DNA of 64,000 nt from Bacteroidaceae bacterium (GTDB lineage Bacteria > Bacteroidota > Bacteroidia > Bacteroidales > Bacteroidaceae), in NCBI GenBank assembly GCA_902362595.1, contig CABIXF010000016.1:16119-80118 (forward strand), in the 5' to 3' direction. The notes beneath the pieces were generated by a model. That model was not told where the DNA came from. It did no database searches and worked only from the letters and a program-made list of their open reading frames with translations. The position numbers and the translations under genes were made by a program. Of the stretch, positions 56,348-63,076 are shown in pieces. The number at the start of each line of letters is the position of its first letter. The stretch's first letter is position 1.

Positions 56348-57568
56348 ATGAATGGAACAAACCTTTTTAAAATAGCCTTTCGGGCATTGGCCAACAACAA
56401 GCTCCGTGCTTTCCTGACCATGCTGGGAATCATTATCGGAGTAGCTTCCGTCATTGCCATGCTGGCCATCGGACAAGGCTCCAAACGGAGTATCCAAAAA
56501 CAAATCTCCGAAATGGGCTCCAATATGATCATGATTCATCCGGGAGCCGAGATGCGAGGAGGTGTCCGTCAGGACCCGTCGAGCATGCAAACGCTGAAGC
56601 TGGAAAATTATGAGACTTTGCGTGATGAATGTATGTACCTGTCTGCCATCAGTCCGGATGTCTCTGCTTCCGGACAGCTGATTTCCGGCTCCAACAACTA
56701 CCCTTCTTCGGTGAGCGGAGTAAGCCTCGGCTATCTGACCATCCGTCAGCTGACCGTGGAACAAGGGGATATGTTTACGGAAGAAGATATCCGTACGGCA
56801 GCAAAAGTGTGTGTCATTGGTAAAACCATTGTAGACAACCTGTTCCCCGACGGACAAGACCCGATTGGAAAGATTATCCGCTGCAACCAGGTTCCTCTCC
56901 GAGTAATCGGGGTACTCAAATCGAAAGGATACAACTCTATGGGCATGGACCAGGATGACGTGGTACTGGCACCTTACAGCACAGTAATGAAACGTCTGCT
57001 TGCCCAGACCTATCTGAGCGGTATCTTTGCTTCTGCCCTGACAGAAGACATGACGGAAGAAGCCGTTGACGAAATCACAAATATCCTCAGAAGAGAACAT
57101 AAACTGAAAGAAACGGACGACGATGACTTCACCATCCGTACACAGCAGGAACTCAGCTCTATGCTGAATACCACCACCGACCTGATGACTACCTTGCTGG
57201 CCTGTATCGCAGGAATTTCCCTGGTGGTAGGAGGTATCGGTATCATGAACATCATGTACGTCAGTGTAACCGAACGTACACGCGAAATCGGACTCCGTAT
57301 GTCTGTGGGAGCGAGAGGAGTGGATATTCTGTCACAATTCCTGATAGAATCCATCCTGATCAGTATCACCGGAGGGTTGATTGGAGTAATTCTGGGATGT
57401 GGAGCCAGCTTCATCATCAAGACAGTTGCCCATTGGCCTGTATTCATCCAACCGTGGAGTGTATTGCTGTCATTCGCAGTATGTACCTTCACCGGTGTAT
57501 TCTTCGGGTGGTATCCGGCCAAGAAAGCGGCCGACCTGGACCCGATTGAAGCACTGCGCTATGAATAA
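56348..57568 (+). CDS. MacB-type FtsX permease
   Basis: The 406-residue protein has four membrane segments: one near residues 20-42, then a large periplasmic MacB core (about 45-270), then three segments in a C-terminal FtsX domain (GGIGIMNIMYVSVTERTREIGLR; VCTFTGVFFGWYPAKKAADLDPIEALRYE). It is the partner of the ATPase 19 bases upstream. Confidence 0.94.
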   Translation: MNGTNLFKIAFRALANNKLRAFLTMLGIIIGVASVIAMLAIGQGSKRSIQKQISEMGSNMIMIHPGAEMRGGVRQDPSSMQTLKLENYETLRDECMYLSAISPDVSASGQLISGSNNYPSSVSGVSLGYLTIRQLTVEQGDMFTEEDIRTAAKVCVIGKTIVDNLFPDGQDPIGKIIRCNQVPLRVIGVLKSKGYNSMGMDQDDVVLAPYSTVMKRLLAQTYLSGIFASALTEDMTEEAVDEITNILRREHKLKETDDDDFTIRTQQELSSMLNTTTDLMTTLLACIAGISLVVGGIGIMNIMYVSVTERTREIGLRMSVGARGVDILSQFLIESILISITGGLIGVILGCGASFIIKTVAHWPVFIQPWSVLLSFAVCTFTGVFFGWYPAKKAADLDPIEALRYE

Positions 57569-57618
57569 ATGATAAATAAATAACGGAACTACTTTGTTCT
57601 TCATAACTTTGGTTTCCT

Positions 57619-57679
57619 GTCCGGCCGTCTATTTATACCGTAGATAATCATATATATTTACGGTGTGCGACGGCCGGAC
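57619..57679. terminator. Long nested inverted repeat between the exporter and the sensor kinase
   Basis: GTCCGGCCGTC (57619-57629) pairs perfectly with GACGGCCGGAC (57669-57679), and inside it ACCGTA (57637-57642) pairs with TACGGT (57659-57664). TTTTCTT follows on the plus strand, so it may terminate the exporter message; the size is unusual. Confidence 0.7.
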
Positions 57680-57695
57680 TTTTCTTAAAAAATCG

Positions 57696-57703
57696 TATCT
57701 TTG
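57696..57703 (+). promoter_or_regulatory. -7 box of the sensor kinase operon
   Basis: TATCTTTG, 17 bases before the ATG at 57721, giving a very short leader; the -33 region overlaps the right arm of the inverted repeat. Confidence 0.6.
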
Positions 57704-57720
57704 CTTTAAATCAATCCGAT

Positions 57721-58800
57721 ATGGTGCATATAACTCATAACAAACACCGCTTACTGGAATTAATCATCCACACAATATGCTGGGGATTGTTCTTCGGGTT
57801 TCCGCTGTTTTTTACCCAACACGACAACGGGAATATCGACTGGAAAGAATTTATCAATCATTCGGGAGTTTCTCTTTCCTTCTTTGTCATTTTTTATGTC
57901 AATTACCTGATTCTGATTCCCCAAATACTATTCAAAGAGCATATCGGACGTTTTATTCTGCTAAACCTTGTGCTTATTCTTGTCGTTTCCATCGGATTAC
58001 GCTACTGGCACAACATGCTTGCATTTCCGCCTCCTGTGCGTCCCCGCTCTTACCTTCCTCCCCAATATATCTTTTATATAAGAGACATTACCAGTATGAT
58101 TTTTATGGTAGGGTTGAGTGTGGCCATCCGGATGAGTCTCCGTTGGAGTGCTACGGAACTGGCGCGCCGGGAAGCAGTGAAAAGCCGTACGGAAGCAGAA
58201 CTTAAGAACCTCCGCAACCAACTGAATCCTCATTTCTTGCTGAATACGCTGAACAATATCTATGCACTCACCGCATTCGATACGGAAAAGGCCCAGCAAG
58301 CTATTCAGGAACTCAGCAAGCTGCTACGGTACGTGCTGTACGACAACCAGGAAAATTTTGTTCCTCTTACCAAAGAAGTGGAATTCATACGGAACTACAT
58401 CGAACTGATGCGTATCCGGGTTTCTTCTCAGGTGAAAATCAGCACACATTTCCAAATCCATCCGGACAGTCAGAGTCCTGTGGCCCCCTTGCTGTTCATT
58501 TCACTGATAGAAAATGCCTTCAAGCACGGAGTATCCCCCACAGCACCCAGCTTTATCGACATCACATTAACTGAAAAAGAGAACAAAATCCACTGTATAA
58601 TACGCAACAGCAACTACCCCAAAAGTGCCACTGACAAAAGCGGATCGGGTATCGGACTGGAACAGGTACAAAAAAGACTGGAATTGCTGTATGCCGGACA
58701 TTACGAATGGCAACACCAGGTCAGTCCCGACCAGAAAGAATACAGTTCGGTTTTAACAATTGATATTCCAGACACTAATCATAAAAAAACAATGCCATGA
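57721..58800 (+). CDS. LytS/YehU-type sensor histidine kinase
   Basis: The 359-residue protein has four N-terminal membrane segments (about 13-31, 48-70, 76-97, 118-140) with very little outside the membrane, then a His_kinase domain with the phospho-acceptor H171 (QLNPHFLLNTLN), an N-box (SLIENAFKHG) and a G-box (GSGIGLEQVQKRL). The signal may be sensed inside the membrane. Its stop overlaps the start of the response regulator by 4 bases (ATGA). Confidence 0.93.
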   Translation: MVHITHNKHRLLELIIHTICWGLFFGFPLFFTQHDNGNIDWKEFINHSGVSLSFFVIFYVNYLILIPQILFKEHIGRFILLNLVLILVVSIGLRYWHNMLAFPPPVRPRSYLPPQYIFYIRDITSMIFMVGLSVAIRMSLRWSATELARREAVKSRTEAELKNLRNQLNPHFLLNTLNNIYALTAFDTEKAQQAIQELSKLLRYVLYDNQENFVPLTKEVEFIRNYIELMRIRVSSQVKISTHFQIHPDSQSPVAPLLFISLIENAFKHGVSPTAPSFIDITLTEKENKIHCIIRNSNYPKSATDKSGSGIGLEQVQKRLELLYAGHYEWQHQVSPDQKEYSSVLTIDIPDTNHKKTMP

Positions 58801-59528
58801 CAATCAAATGCGCCATTATTGATGATGAACCCTTAGCACTCGGATTACTGGAAAGCTATGTAAAGAAAACCCCTTCACTGGAACTATGCGGAGCGTATTC
58901 CAGTGCCATTCAAGCCATGGAACTCCTGAACGGACATCCGGTGGACTTGATTTTTCTGGACATCCAAATGCCGGAACTGAACGGACTGGAGTTTTCCAAA
59001 ATAATTCCGAGCAGTACACGCATCATCTTTACAACTGCCTTCGGGCAATATGCCTTGGACGGTTATAAGGTAAATGCTCTCGATTATCTGCTCAAGCCTA
59101 TTAGCTATACAGATTTCATGACAGCCGTCAACAAAGCCATACAGTGGTTCGGGCTTTGTCAAAAAGCTGAAAATGCGTCCGAAGAAATACAGTCTTCCGA
59201 GGATCTGAAATATATTTATGTAAAAAGCGACTATAAACTGATCCAAATAGAACTGGATAAGATTCTTTATATAGAAGGACTCAAAGATTACATTAAAATT
59301 CACTTGGAAGACAATCCCCGTCCGATTCTGTCATTGGTCAGCATGAAGATGATGGAAGACAAACTGCCAGCCAATCGTTTTATTCGAATTCACCGGTCTT
59401 TCATTGTGCAAAAACAAAAAATAAAAATCATAGAAAAAGGAAGAATTGTTTTCGGGAAAGACTACATTCCGATATCTGACAGCTACAAACAGGAGCTCCA
59501 AAATTATGTTAATAAACATACTATTTGA
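58797..59528 (+). CDS. LytTR-family response regulator
   Basis: The 243-residue protein has a receiver domain with acidic pocket D9/D10 and phospho-acceptor D55 (LIFLDIQMPELNG), and a C-terminal LytTR DNA-binding domain (from about 140: IYVKSDYKLIQIELDKILYIEGLKDYIKI). It pairs with the kinase upstream. The closeness to the TolC-MacAB exporter suggests that operon as a possible target, which is inference. Confidence 0.94.
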   Translation: MTIKCAIIDDEPLALGLLESYVKKTPSLELCGAYSSAIQAMELLNGHPVDLIFLDIQMPELNGLEFSKIIPSSTRIIFTTAFGQYALDGYKVNALDYLLKPISYTDFMTAVNKAIQWFGLCQKAENASEEIQSSEDLKYIYVKSDYKLIQIELDKILYIEGLKDYIKIHLEDNPRPILSLVSMKMMEDKLPANRFIRIHRSFIVQKQKIKIIEKGRIVFGKDYIPISDSYKQELQNYVNKHTI

Positions 59529-59534
59529 AAATCT

Positions 59535-59557
59535 GTTGTATTTTCAACATTTTTTTC
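59535..59557 (+). terminator. Intrinsic terminator after the response regulator
   Basis: TGTTG (59535-59539) pairs with CAACA (59546-59550), within a larger GAAAAT/ATTTTC palindrome, followed by seven T. Confidence 0.75.
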
Positions 59558-59586
59558 TGAAACAATCCAATTTTTTACTGATTTTC

Positions 59587-59618
59587 TTTGGCTACAATCA
59601 ATCTAAACCCTATATTTG
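59587..59618 (+). promoter_or_regulatory. Full-consensus promoter without an adjacent gene
   Basis: TTTG (59587-59590) and TATATTTG (59611-59618) are exactly 20 bases apart. No coding region starts downstream before the terminator at 59698-59738, so it appears to drive a small RNA. Confidence 0.8.
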
Positions 59619-59624
59619 TAGCGT

Positions 59625-59738
59625 ACATAATAAAAGCGGAAGTTGTGAAACTTCCTTTAGAATAGTTTAGTTAAGTCTAGTTTAGTTTTTGTGTTGTGAT
59701 ACTCCTGCTGAAAGTGTTCAGCGGGAGTATCTTTTTTA
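59625..59738 (+). ncRNA. Predicted small RNA of about 110 nt (sRNA-1)
   Basis: The segment lies between a consensus promoter and a strong terminator and has no plausible ORF. It has a 5' hairpin GGAAGTT/AACTTCC (59638-59655), an unstructured U/A-rich linker with repeated TTTAG, and the terminator GATACTCCTGCTGAA/TTCAGCGGGAGTATC (59698-59731) with one G-U pair and a TTTTTT tail. The 3' end would be near 59738. No known RNA family is recognised. Confidence 0.65.
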
Positions 59739-59768
59739 TTGCTGGTTTTCAAGTAGTTAGGGATACAT

Positions 59769-59797
59769 ACCGAACTTTTCGCAATCTAATTTGTAAC
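59769..59797 (+). repeat. Left copy of a direct repeat bracketing the integrase module (possible att site)
   Basis: ACCGAACTTTT (59769-59779) plus GTAAC 24 bases from its start (59793-59797) recurs at 61973-62001 with the same internal spacing. It lies upstream of the recombinase. Confidence 0.4.
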
Positions 59798-59873
59798 GTG
59801 TGAATGATAGAAAAAACCTCACTTTTGGGCGTATTTCATTCCACTTTTATTCCAGTTTAAAATATAAACCAGT

Positions 59874-61058
59874 ATGGCAACATTTTTTTTAACAATTGTC
59901 CCGAATTTAATCTTAAAAAACAATAAACACACTGTAAGGATAGCAGTTACACATTGCCGGCAAACAAGATACATCCCGACTGATGTAACGATAGACTCAG
60001 AGAAAGAAATAAGCAACGGAAGGATCGTCAAAAGACCAGACAAGGAAAGGCTGAACATACACCTCATGAAGCTGCTGTCAGCGTATGAAGAAAGAGCGTC
60101 AAACATTCCTTTTGCAGACAGCCTTACATGCAGCCAGCTTATCAAGATAATCAAATCACCAATCTCCGGAGAAAAGCACAGGACATTCTCTGATATAGCA
60201 GACGAATATCTATCACAGATTGACAAGGATGACAGAGGAAAGACCTACAAGCTGTACAGGCTTGCAGCTAACAGGTACATGGACTTCGCCGGTAATGACA
60301 CTCTGATGGAACACATCACTCCAATTCGGATCAACAACTACTTAATGAGCCTTCAGAAAGACAAACTCTCCCAGACAAGTATTAAGATATACATTACTCT
60401 TCTGAAAGTAATCATCAACTATGCAGTGAAAATGAGATATGTATCATTCGAAGTGGACCCATTCGTGACGGCTAAAGTTCCGTCAGCAAAGAAAAGGGAC
60501 ACGTACATAACAGTAGAGCAGCTTAAGAAAATACGTGATGCCAGACTGGACACACACAGCCTTTCAGTAGTACGTGACATTTTCATGCTGACTTATTATC
60601 TTGCCGGAATGAATCTTGTTGATATGCTGGAATACGACTTCCGGAATACAGATGAAATATACTATGTCCGAAAAAAGACCAGACACACTAAAGAGGGAGA
60701 CAATGCGGTGAACTTCTCTATTCCTGATGAGGCAAAGCCAATCATACAACGATACATGGACAAGAAATCAGGAAAACTCATTTTCGGCCGTTATTCAAGC
60801 TATGTAAGCTGCTACAATGTTCTTGCAAGAAAGATTAAGAAACTGGCAGAAATTGGCGGAATTAAGCATTATTTTACCCTGTATTCAGCCCGTAAGTCTT
60901 TCGTTCAACACGGATTCGACTTAGGTATTCCATTGTCCACGCTCGAATATTGCATCGGACAATCAATGAAAGACAGCCGGCCGATATTCAACTATGTATC
61001 CATTATGAAGAAACATGCAGACAAGGCAATCAGAGAAATTCTTGATAATCTGACGTAA
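59874..61058 (+). CDS. Tyrosine recombinase (integrase), Bacteroidetes type with atypical active site
   Basis: The 394-residue protein has an N-terminal Arm/SAM-like region (about 100-195: TFSDIADEYLSQIDKDD ... VKMRYVSFEVDPF) and a C-terminal catalytic domain. Tyr 374 (IFNYVSIM) is the likely nucleophile and R340 (YSAR) the second Arg. The usual first Arg is replaced by Asn (GMN, 245-247), the HxxR His by Tyr (337) and the later His by Gln (GQS, 363). It may be a divergent but active subfamily, or crippled. It is the first gene of the accessory region. The start at 59874 is the only good ATG. Confidence 0.88.
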   Translation: MATFFLTIVPNLILKNNKHTVRIAVTHCRQTRYIPTDVTIDSEKEISNGRIVKRPDKERLNIHLMKLLSAYEERASNIPFADSLTCSQLIKIIKSPISGEKHRTFSDIADEYLSQIDKDDRGKTYKLYRLAANRYMDFAGNDTLMEHITPIRINNYLMSLQKDKLSQTSIKIYITLLKVIINYAVKMRYVSFEVDPFVTAKVPSAKKRDTYITVEQLKKIRDARLDTHSLSVVRDIFMLTYYLAGMNLVDMLEYDFRNTDEIYYVRKKTRHTKEGDNAVNFSIPDEAKPIIQRYMDKKSGKLIFGRYSSYVSCYNVLARKIKKLAEIGGIKHYFTLYSARKSFVQHGFDLGIPLSTLEYCIGQSMKDSRPIFNYVSIMKKHADKAIREILDNLT

Positions 61059-61076
61059 AAAAAAACACCGAAACAT

Positions 61077-61107
61077 TTTGATAATATGCAAATGCTTATT
61101 ATCTTTG
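61077..61107 (+). promoter_or_regulatory. Consensus promoter before the small-gene cassette
   Basis: TTTG (61077-61080) and TATCTTTG (61100-61107) are 19 bases apart. The transcript would start near 61114, inside the left arm of the 23-bp inverted repeat. Confidence 0.82.
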
Positions 61108-61111
61108 TAGT

Positions 61112-61140
61112 GTCAAACAAAGAGTTATTCACTTAATTAA
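61112..61140. repeat. Left arm of a 23-bp inverted repeat
   Basis: GTCAAACAAAG (61112-61122), six extra bases (AGTTAT), then TCACTTAATTAA (61129-61140). Apart from the six bases it is the exact reverse complement of 61805-61827. Confidence 0.85.
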
Positions 61141-61146
61141 AACAAC

Positions 61147-61314
61147 ATGGAAAATGAAGAAAGGAAAAAGCTAGAAGAAGAGTACAAGAATCTCAAACTG
61201 CTAATCGAATTTCATTCAACCTACGGAGTTCTTGATAAATCAGAATACGAAAAGATGGTTAATGATATTCTTGATCGGATGAACGAAATCCGAAAGATGT
61301 TGGAAAAAGAGTAA
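61147..61314 (+). CDS. Small coiled-coil protein (55 residues)
   Basis: A short reading frame, ATG at 61147 to TAA at 61314, gives a 55-residue highly charged, helical peptide (MENEERKKLEEEYKNLKLL; the middle reads EFHSTYGVLDKSEYEKMVND). No family is recognised. It lies 40 bases after a full-consensus promoter and 42 bases before the DUF5053-like gene, inside the inverted-repeat-bounded segment. Length and spacing fit a small accessory protein of an integrase module, such as an excision or regulatory factor, but that is a guess. Confidence 0.6.
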   Translation: MENEERKKLEEEYKNLKLLIEFHSTYGVLDKSEYEKMVNDILDRMNEIRKMLEKE

Positions 61315-61321
61315 AAAAACA

Positions 61322-61341
61322 GCCCTCCCTACTGGGAGGGC
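61322..61341 (-). terminator. GC-rich hairpin facing the minus strand
   Basis: GCCCTCCC (61322-61329), loop TACT, GGGAGGGC (61334-61341): a perfect 8-bp stem. On the plus strand no T-run follows, whereas on the minus strand it runs into TGTTTTTTT, so it reads as an intrinsic terminator against the direction of both flanking genes. Confidence 0.65.
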
Positions 61342-61356
61342 ATTAAAAATAGATTT

Positions 61357-61812
61357 ATGGATAATATGGATAAATACCTTCCAAATGCTGACATGCAGGC
61401 TGCATTTGAGAAATTCAAAGAGCTAAAAACTTCCGAAGAAAAACTTGCATTCAAAAAGGAAATGCAGGAGAAACTGTCTTCAATGAATGAAGCAGATAGA
61501 AAAAAGTACATTGCAGATTCCAAAGAAGGGCTAAAAGCTACCGTTGAGGCTTGCGAGGATTTTATTACCAGGGCAGAAGAAACTATACTAAAGGATAAGC
61601 TGGGGGAACTTCCTGATATAATCTCATTCAGCTACATAGCAAAGAAATACTTTGGCAAAAGCCGGAACTGGCTGTATCAGCGCATAAATGGATATACTGT
61701 AAATGGAAAGCCTGCAAAATTCACACAAAATGAATTTCAAACATTCCTGAATGCACTGGAAGACATTAGCAATAAAATCAAAAGAACTTCGGCTTCGCTT
61801 AAATTTAATTAA
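61357..61812 (+). CDS. DUF5053-like protein
   Basis: The 151-residue soluble protein has a helical, charged N-terminal half and a conserved-looking C-terminal part IISFSYIAKKYFGKSRNW followed by LYQRINGYTVNGKP, which resembles a DNA-binding helix-turn-helix and matches my memory of DUF5053 proteins near Bacteroides integrases. Function unknown. Its TAA stop lies inside the right arm of the inverted repeat (61805-61827). A strong terminator follows at 61832. Confidence 0.7.
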   Translation: MDNMDKYLPNADMQAAFEKFKELKTSEEKLAFKKEMQEKLSSMNEADRKKYIADSKEGLKATVEACEDFITRAEETILKDKLGELPDIISFSYIAKKYFGKSRNWLYQRINGYTVNGKPAKFTQNEFQTFLNALEDISNKIKRTSASLKFN

Positions 61813-61827
61813 GTGACTTTGTTTGAC
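61805..61827. repeat. Right arm of the 23-bp inverted repeat
   Basis: TTAATTAAGTGA (61805-61816) plus CTTTGTTTGAC (61817-61827), the reverse complement of the left arm at 61112-61140 without its 6-base insertion. The inner distance is 664 bases. Confidence 0.85.
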
Positions 61828-61831
61828 ATGT

Positions 61832-61861
61832 CCCCGCATTAAGCCGATGCGGGGATTTTTT
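61832..61861 (+). terminator. Intrinsic terminator after the DUF5053-like gene
   Basis: CCCCGCAT (61832-61839) pairs with ATGCGGGG (61847-61854), followed by ATTTTTT. Confidence 0.9.
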
Positions 61862-61888
61862 GTTCATGAAAAATAATTCGTATATTTG
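61859..61888 (+). promoter_or_regulatory. Promoter of the second predicted small RNA
   Basis: TTTG (61859-61862) and TATATTTG (61881-61888) are 18 bases apart; the -33 element overlaps the T-run of the preceding terminator. Confidence 0.6.
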
Positions 61889-61894
61889 CAATGC

Positions 61895-61964
61895 CATAAT
61901 GAAGGGCAGTGGCCCGGATTTTGGTTTGACTTTTAGTGAGGGGGTGGTTCCCCTCACTTTTTTT
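61895..61964 (+). ncRNA. Predicted small RNA of about 70 nt (sRNA-2)
   Basis: Downstream of the promoter at 61859-61888 lies a GGGC/GCCC mini-hairpin (61904-61915 region), then an AU-rich linker and a terminator, AGTGAGGGG (61935-61943) with CCCCTCACT (61950-61958) and seven T. No plus-strand ORF of note is present. Short minus-strand frames across this block resemble small hypothetical proteins often annotated in Bacteroides, from memory, which would suggest that the block itself is widespread. Confidence 0.55.
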
Positions 61965-61972
61965 ATACCCAC

Positions 61973-62001
61973 ACCGAACTTTTTCATTCCTAATAAGTAA
62001 C
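61973..62001 (+). repeat. Right copy of the direct repeat bracketing the integrase module
   Basis: ACCGAACTTTT (61973-61983) and GTAAC (61997-62001), with the same 24-base offset as the left copy at 59769-59797. The two copies are 2204 bases apart. Confidence 0.4.
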
Positions 62002-62053
62002 ACTAATACAACCAGCAGGTGATGTTGATTATTAGTGTTGTTGAGGCTGGTTG
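61999..62053. other. Interleaved inverted repeats (pseudoknot topology)
   Basis: AACACTAAT (61999-62007) is complementary to ATTAGTGTT (62031-62039), and CAACCAGC (62009-62016) to GCTGGTTG (62046-62053). The order a-b-a'-b' is that of a pseudoknot or of two exclusive folds; both stems are perfect (9 and 8 bp). Confidence 0.75.
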
Positions 62054-62054
62054 C

Positions 62055-62093
62055 ATAAAAAGCCCCTTCCGGATTATAATCTGGTCGGGGCTT
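62055..62093 (-). terminator. Intrinsic terminator of the minus-strand cargo operon
   Basis: AAGCCCC (62060-62066) pairs with GGGGCTT (62087-62093), and CCGGAT with ATCTGG inside around a TATA loop. On the minus strand CTTTTTATG follows. It lies 140 bases beyond the stop of the membrane-protein gene; the bases between (62094-62233) hold nothing I can identify. Confidence 0.7.
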
Positions 62094-62233
62094 GTTGGCC
62101 TTAAAATAAAGCGAACTTCTACGCAACAAATATTATCATTTAATTAGCAGAGTCCTATAAAATGAATTTTTATTTGGATTGTTTAATTGCAGAAAATATC
62201 TTAATATTTTGTAGAAAGCAAATTATGAGACTA

Positions 62234-63076
62234 TTATGCATCTGGAAGAGATATTTCTAATTGTTCATAGGTTGATTTAAAGGAATTAAAATTATTAATT
62301 TTATTTTCAATCTCCAGGCATCTTTTCTTTGTCTCATCAACGTGACTATTCATGGTTCCTTTCAAGTCTTTTACTATATAATATGTTTTTATTGTATAAA
62401 TGATAAAATGTATATACGGTAAAATGGCAGTCATTACAACAGATATTGCTAAATAATTATAAATAAAAAAATTCTGTTGTATTGGATTTGTTGTGAAAGA
62501 CGCAATATATGTAATAGAGCCTGATATTATGGAAGTAATGAATAAGGTCATTAGTATTATCTTTAGCGAGACCCACCGATGAATATAACCATCAAATAAA
62601 GAAAGTCCTAGAACAATGATATATGATAATGTGGTAAACAAGAGCCAAAACATATCAATAAATATATGTTCATTTTGTACTCCTGAATAAAAAAGCGATA
62701 ATATACAAAAAAGAAAAAGATACAACGATATGCATGAAAAGCAGATGGATGAAGCTTTTATTCTTTTTGATATTAGTTGGTTAAAAAAGTCCTTCATCCC
62801 ATCAATTTCACTCTTTTCTTTGCTAATATCAATACTCAATGCTTCTCTTAATTTTTTTGTGTTTTTCCCAGCAATATTATCAGGTATGTTTTTAAGTGTT
62901 TCTTCATCAAGATGGGCATAACATTCTTCCTTACATCGCGTAACAAAATTATCTATTTGAACAATATGTCGTATTATTATATATGAATATGATTTTGAGA
63001 ATTCAACAGCAATATATAAAATATTTAATGTTGCTGCTAATTCAATAGCAGACGTAAAACTTCCAAGCTCCATCAT
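62234..63076 (-). CDS. AT-rich cargo gene: multi-span membrane protein
   Basis: The 280-residue protein has four clear membrane segments (about 108-130, 137-160, 168-192, 205-232) and a weaker hydrophobic stretch at 10-27. A charged soluble loop (about 40-105) contains DEETLKNIPDNIAGKNTKKL, and the C-terminal tail (245-275) is a coiled coil. No family is recognised. It overlaps the upstream PLD-like gene by 4 bases (ATGA), so the two are translated together. The base composition is strongly AT-rich compared with the core genome, a sign of transfer. A pore-forming or membrane-disrupting effector is a reasonable but unproven idea. Confidence 0.75.
   Translation of the reverse strand: MMELGSFTSAIELAATLNILYIAVEFSKSYSYIIIRHIVQIDNFVTRCKEECYAHLDEETLKNIPDNIAGKNTKKLREALSIDISKEKSEIDGMKDFFNQLISKRIKASSICFSCISLYLFLFCILSLFYSGVQNEHIFIDMFWLLFTTLSYIIVLGLSLFDGYIHRWVSLKIILMTLFITSIISGSITYIASFTTNPIQQNFFIYNYLAISVVMTAILPYIHFIIYTIKTYYIVKDLKGTMNSHVDETKKRCLEIENKINNFNSFKSTYEQLEISLPDA

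Noticed and set aside
57997..58299. A 100-codon minus-strand frame inside the sensor kinase
   Set aside because: Antisense shadow of the conserved kinase core with no recognisable product.
59529..59873. tRNA gene as integration target next to the recombinase
   Set aside because: No cloverleaf could be found; the structured part has a terminator and a small hairpin only.
61805..62129. Two overlapping minus-strand frames (60 and 96 codons) across sRNA-2 and the interleaved repeats
   Set aside because: They run through a terminator, a promoter and perfect inverted repeats on the other strand; the structure explains the sequence better than coding.
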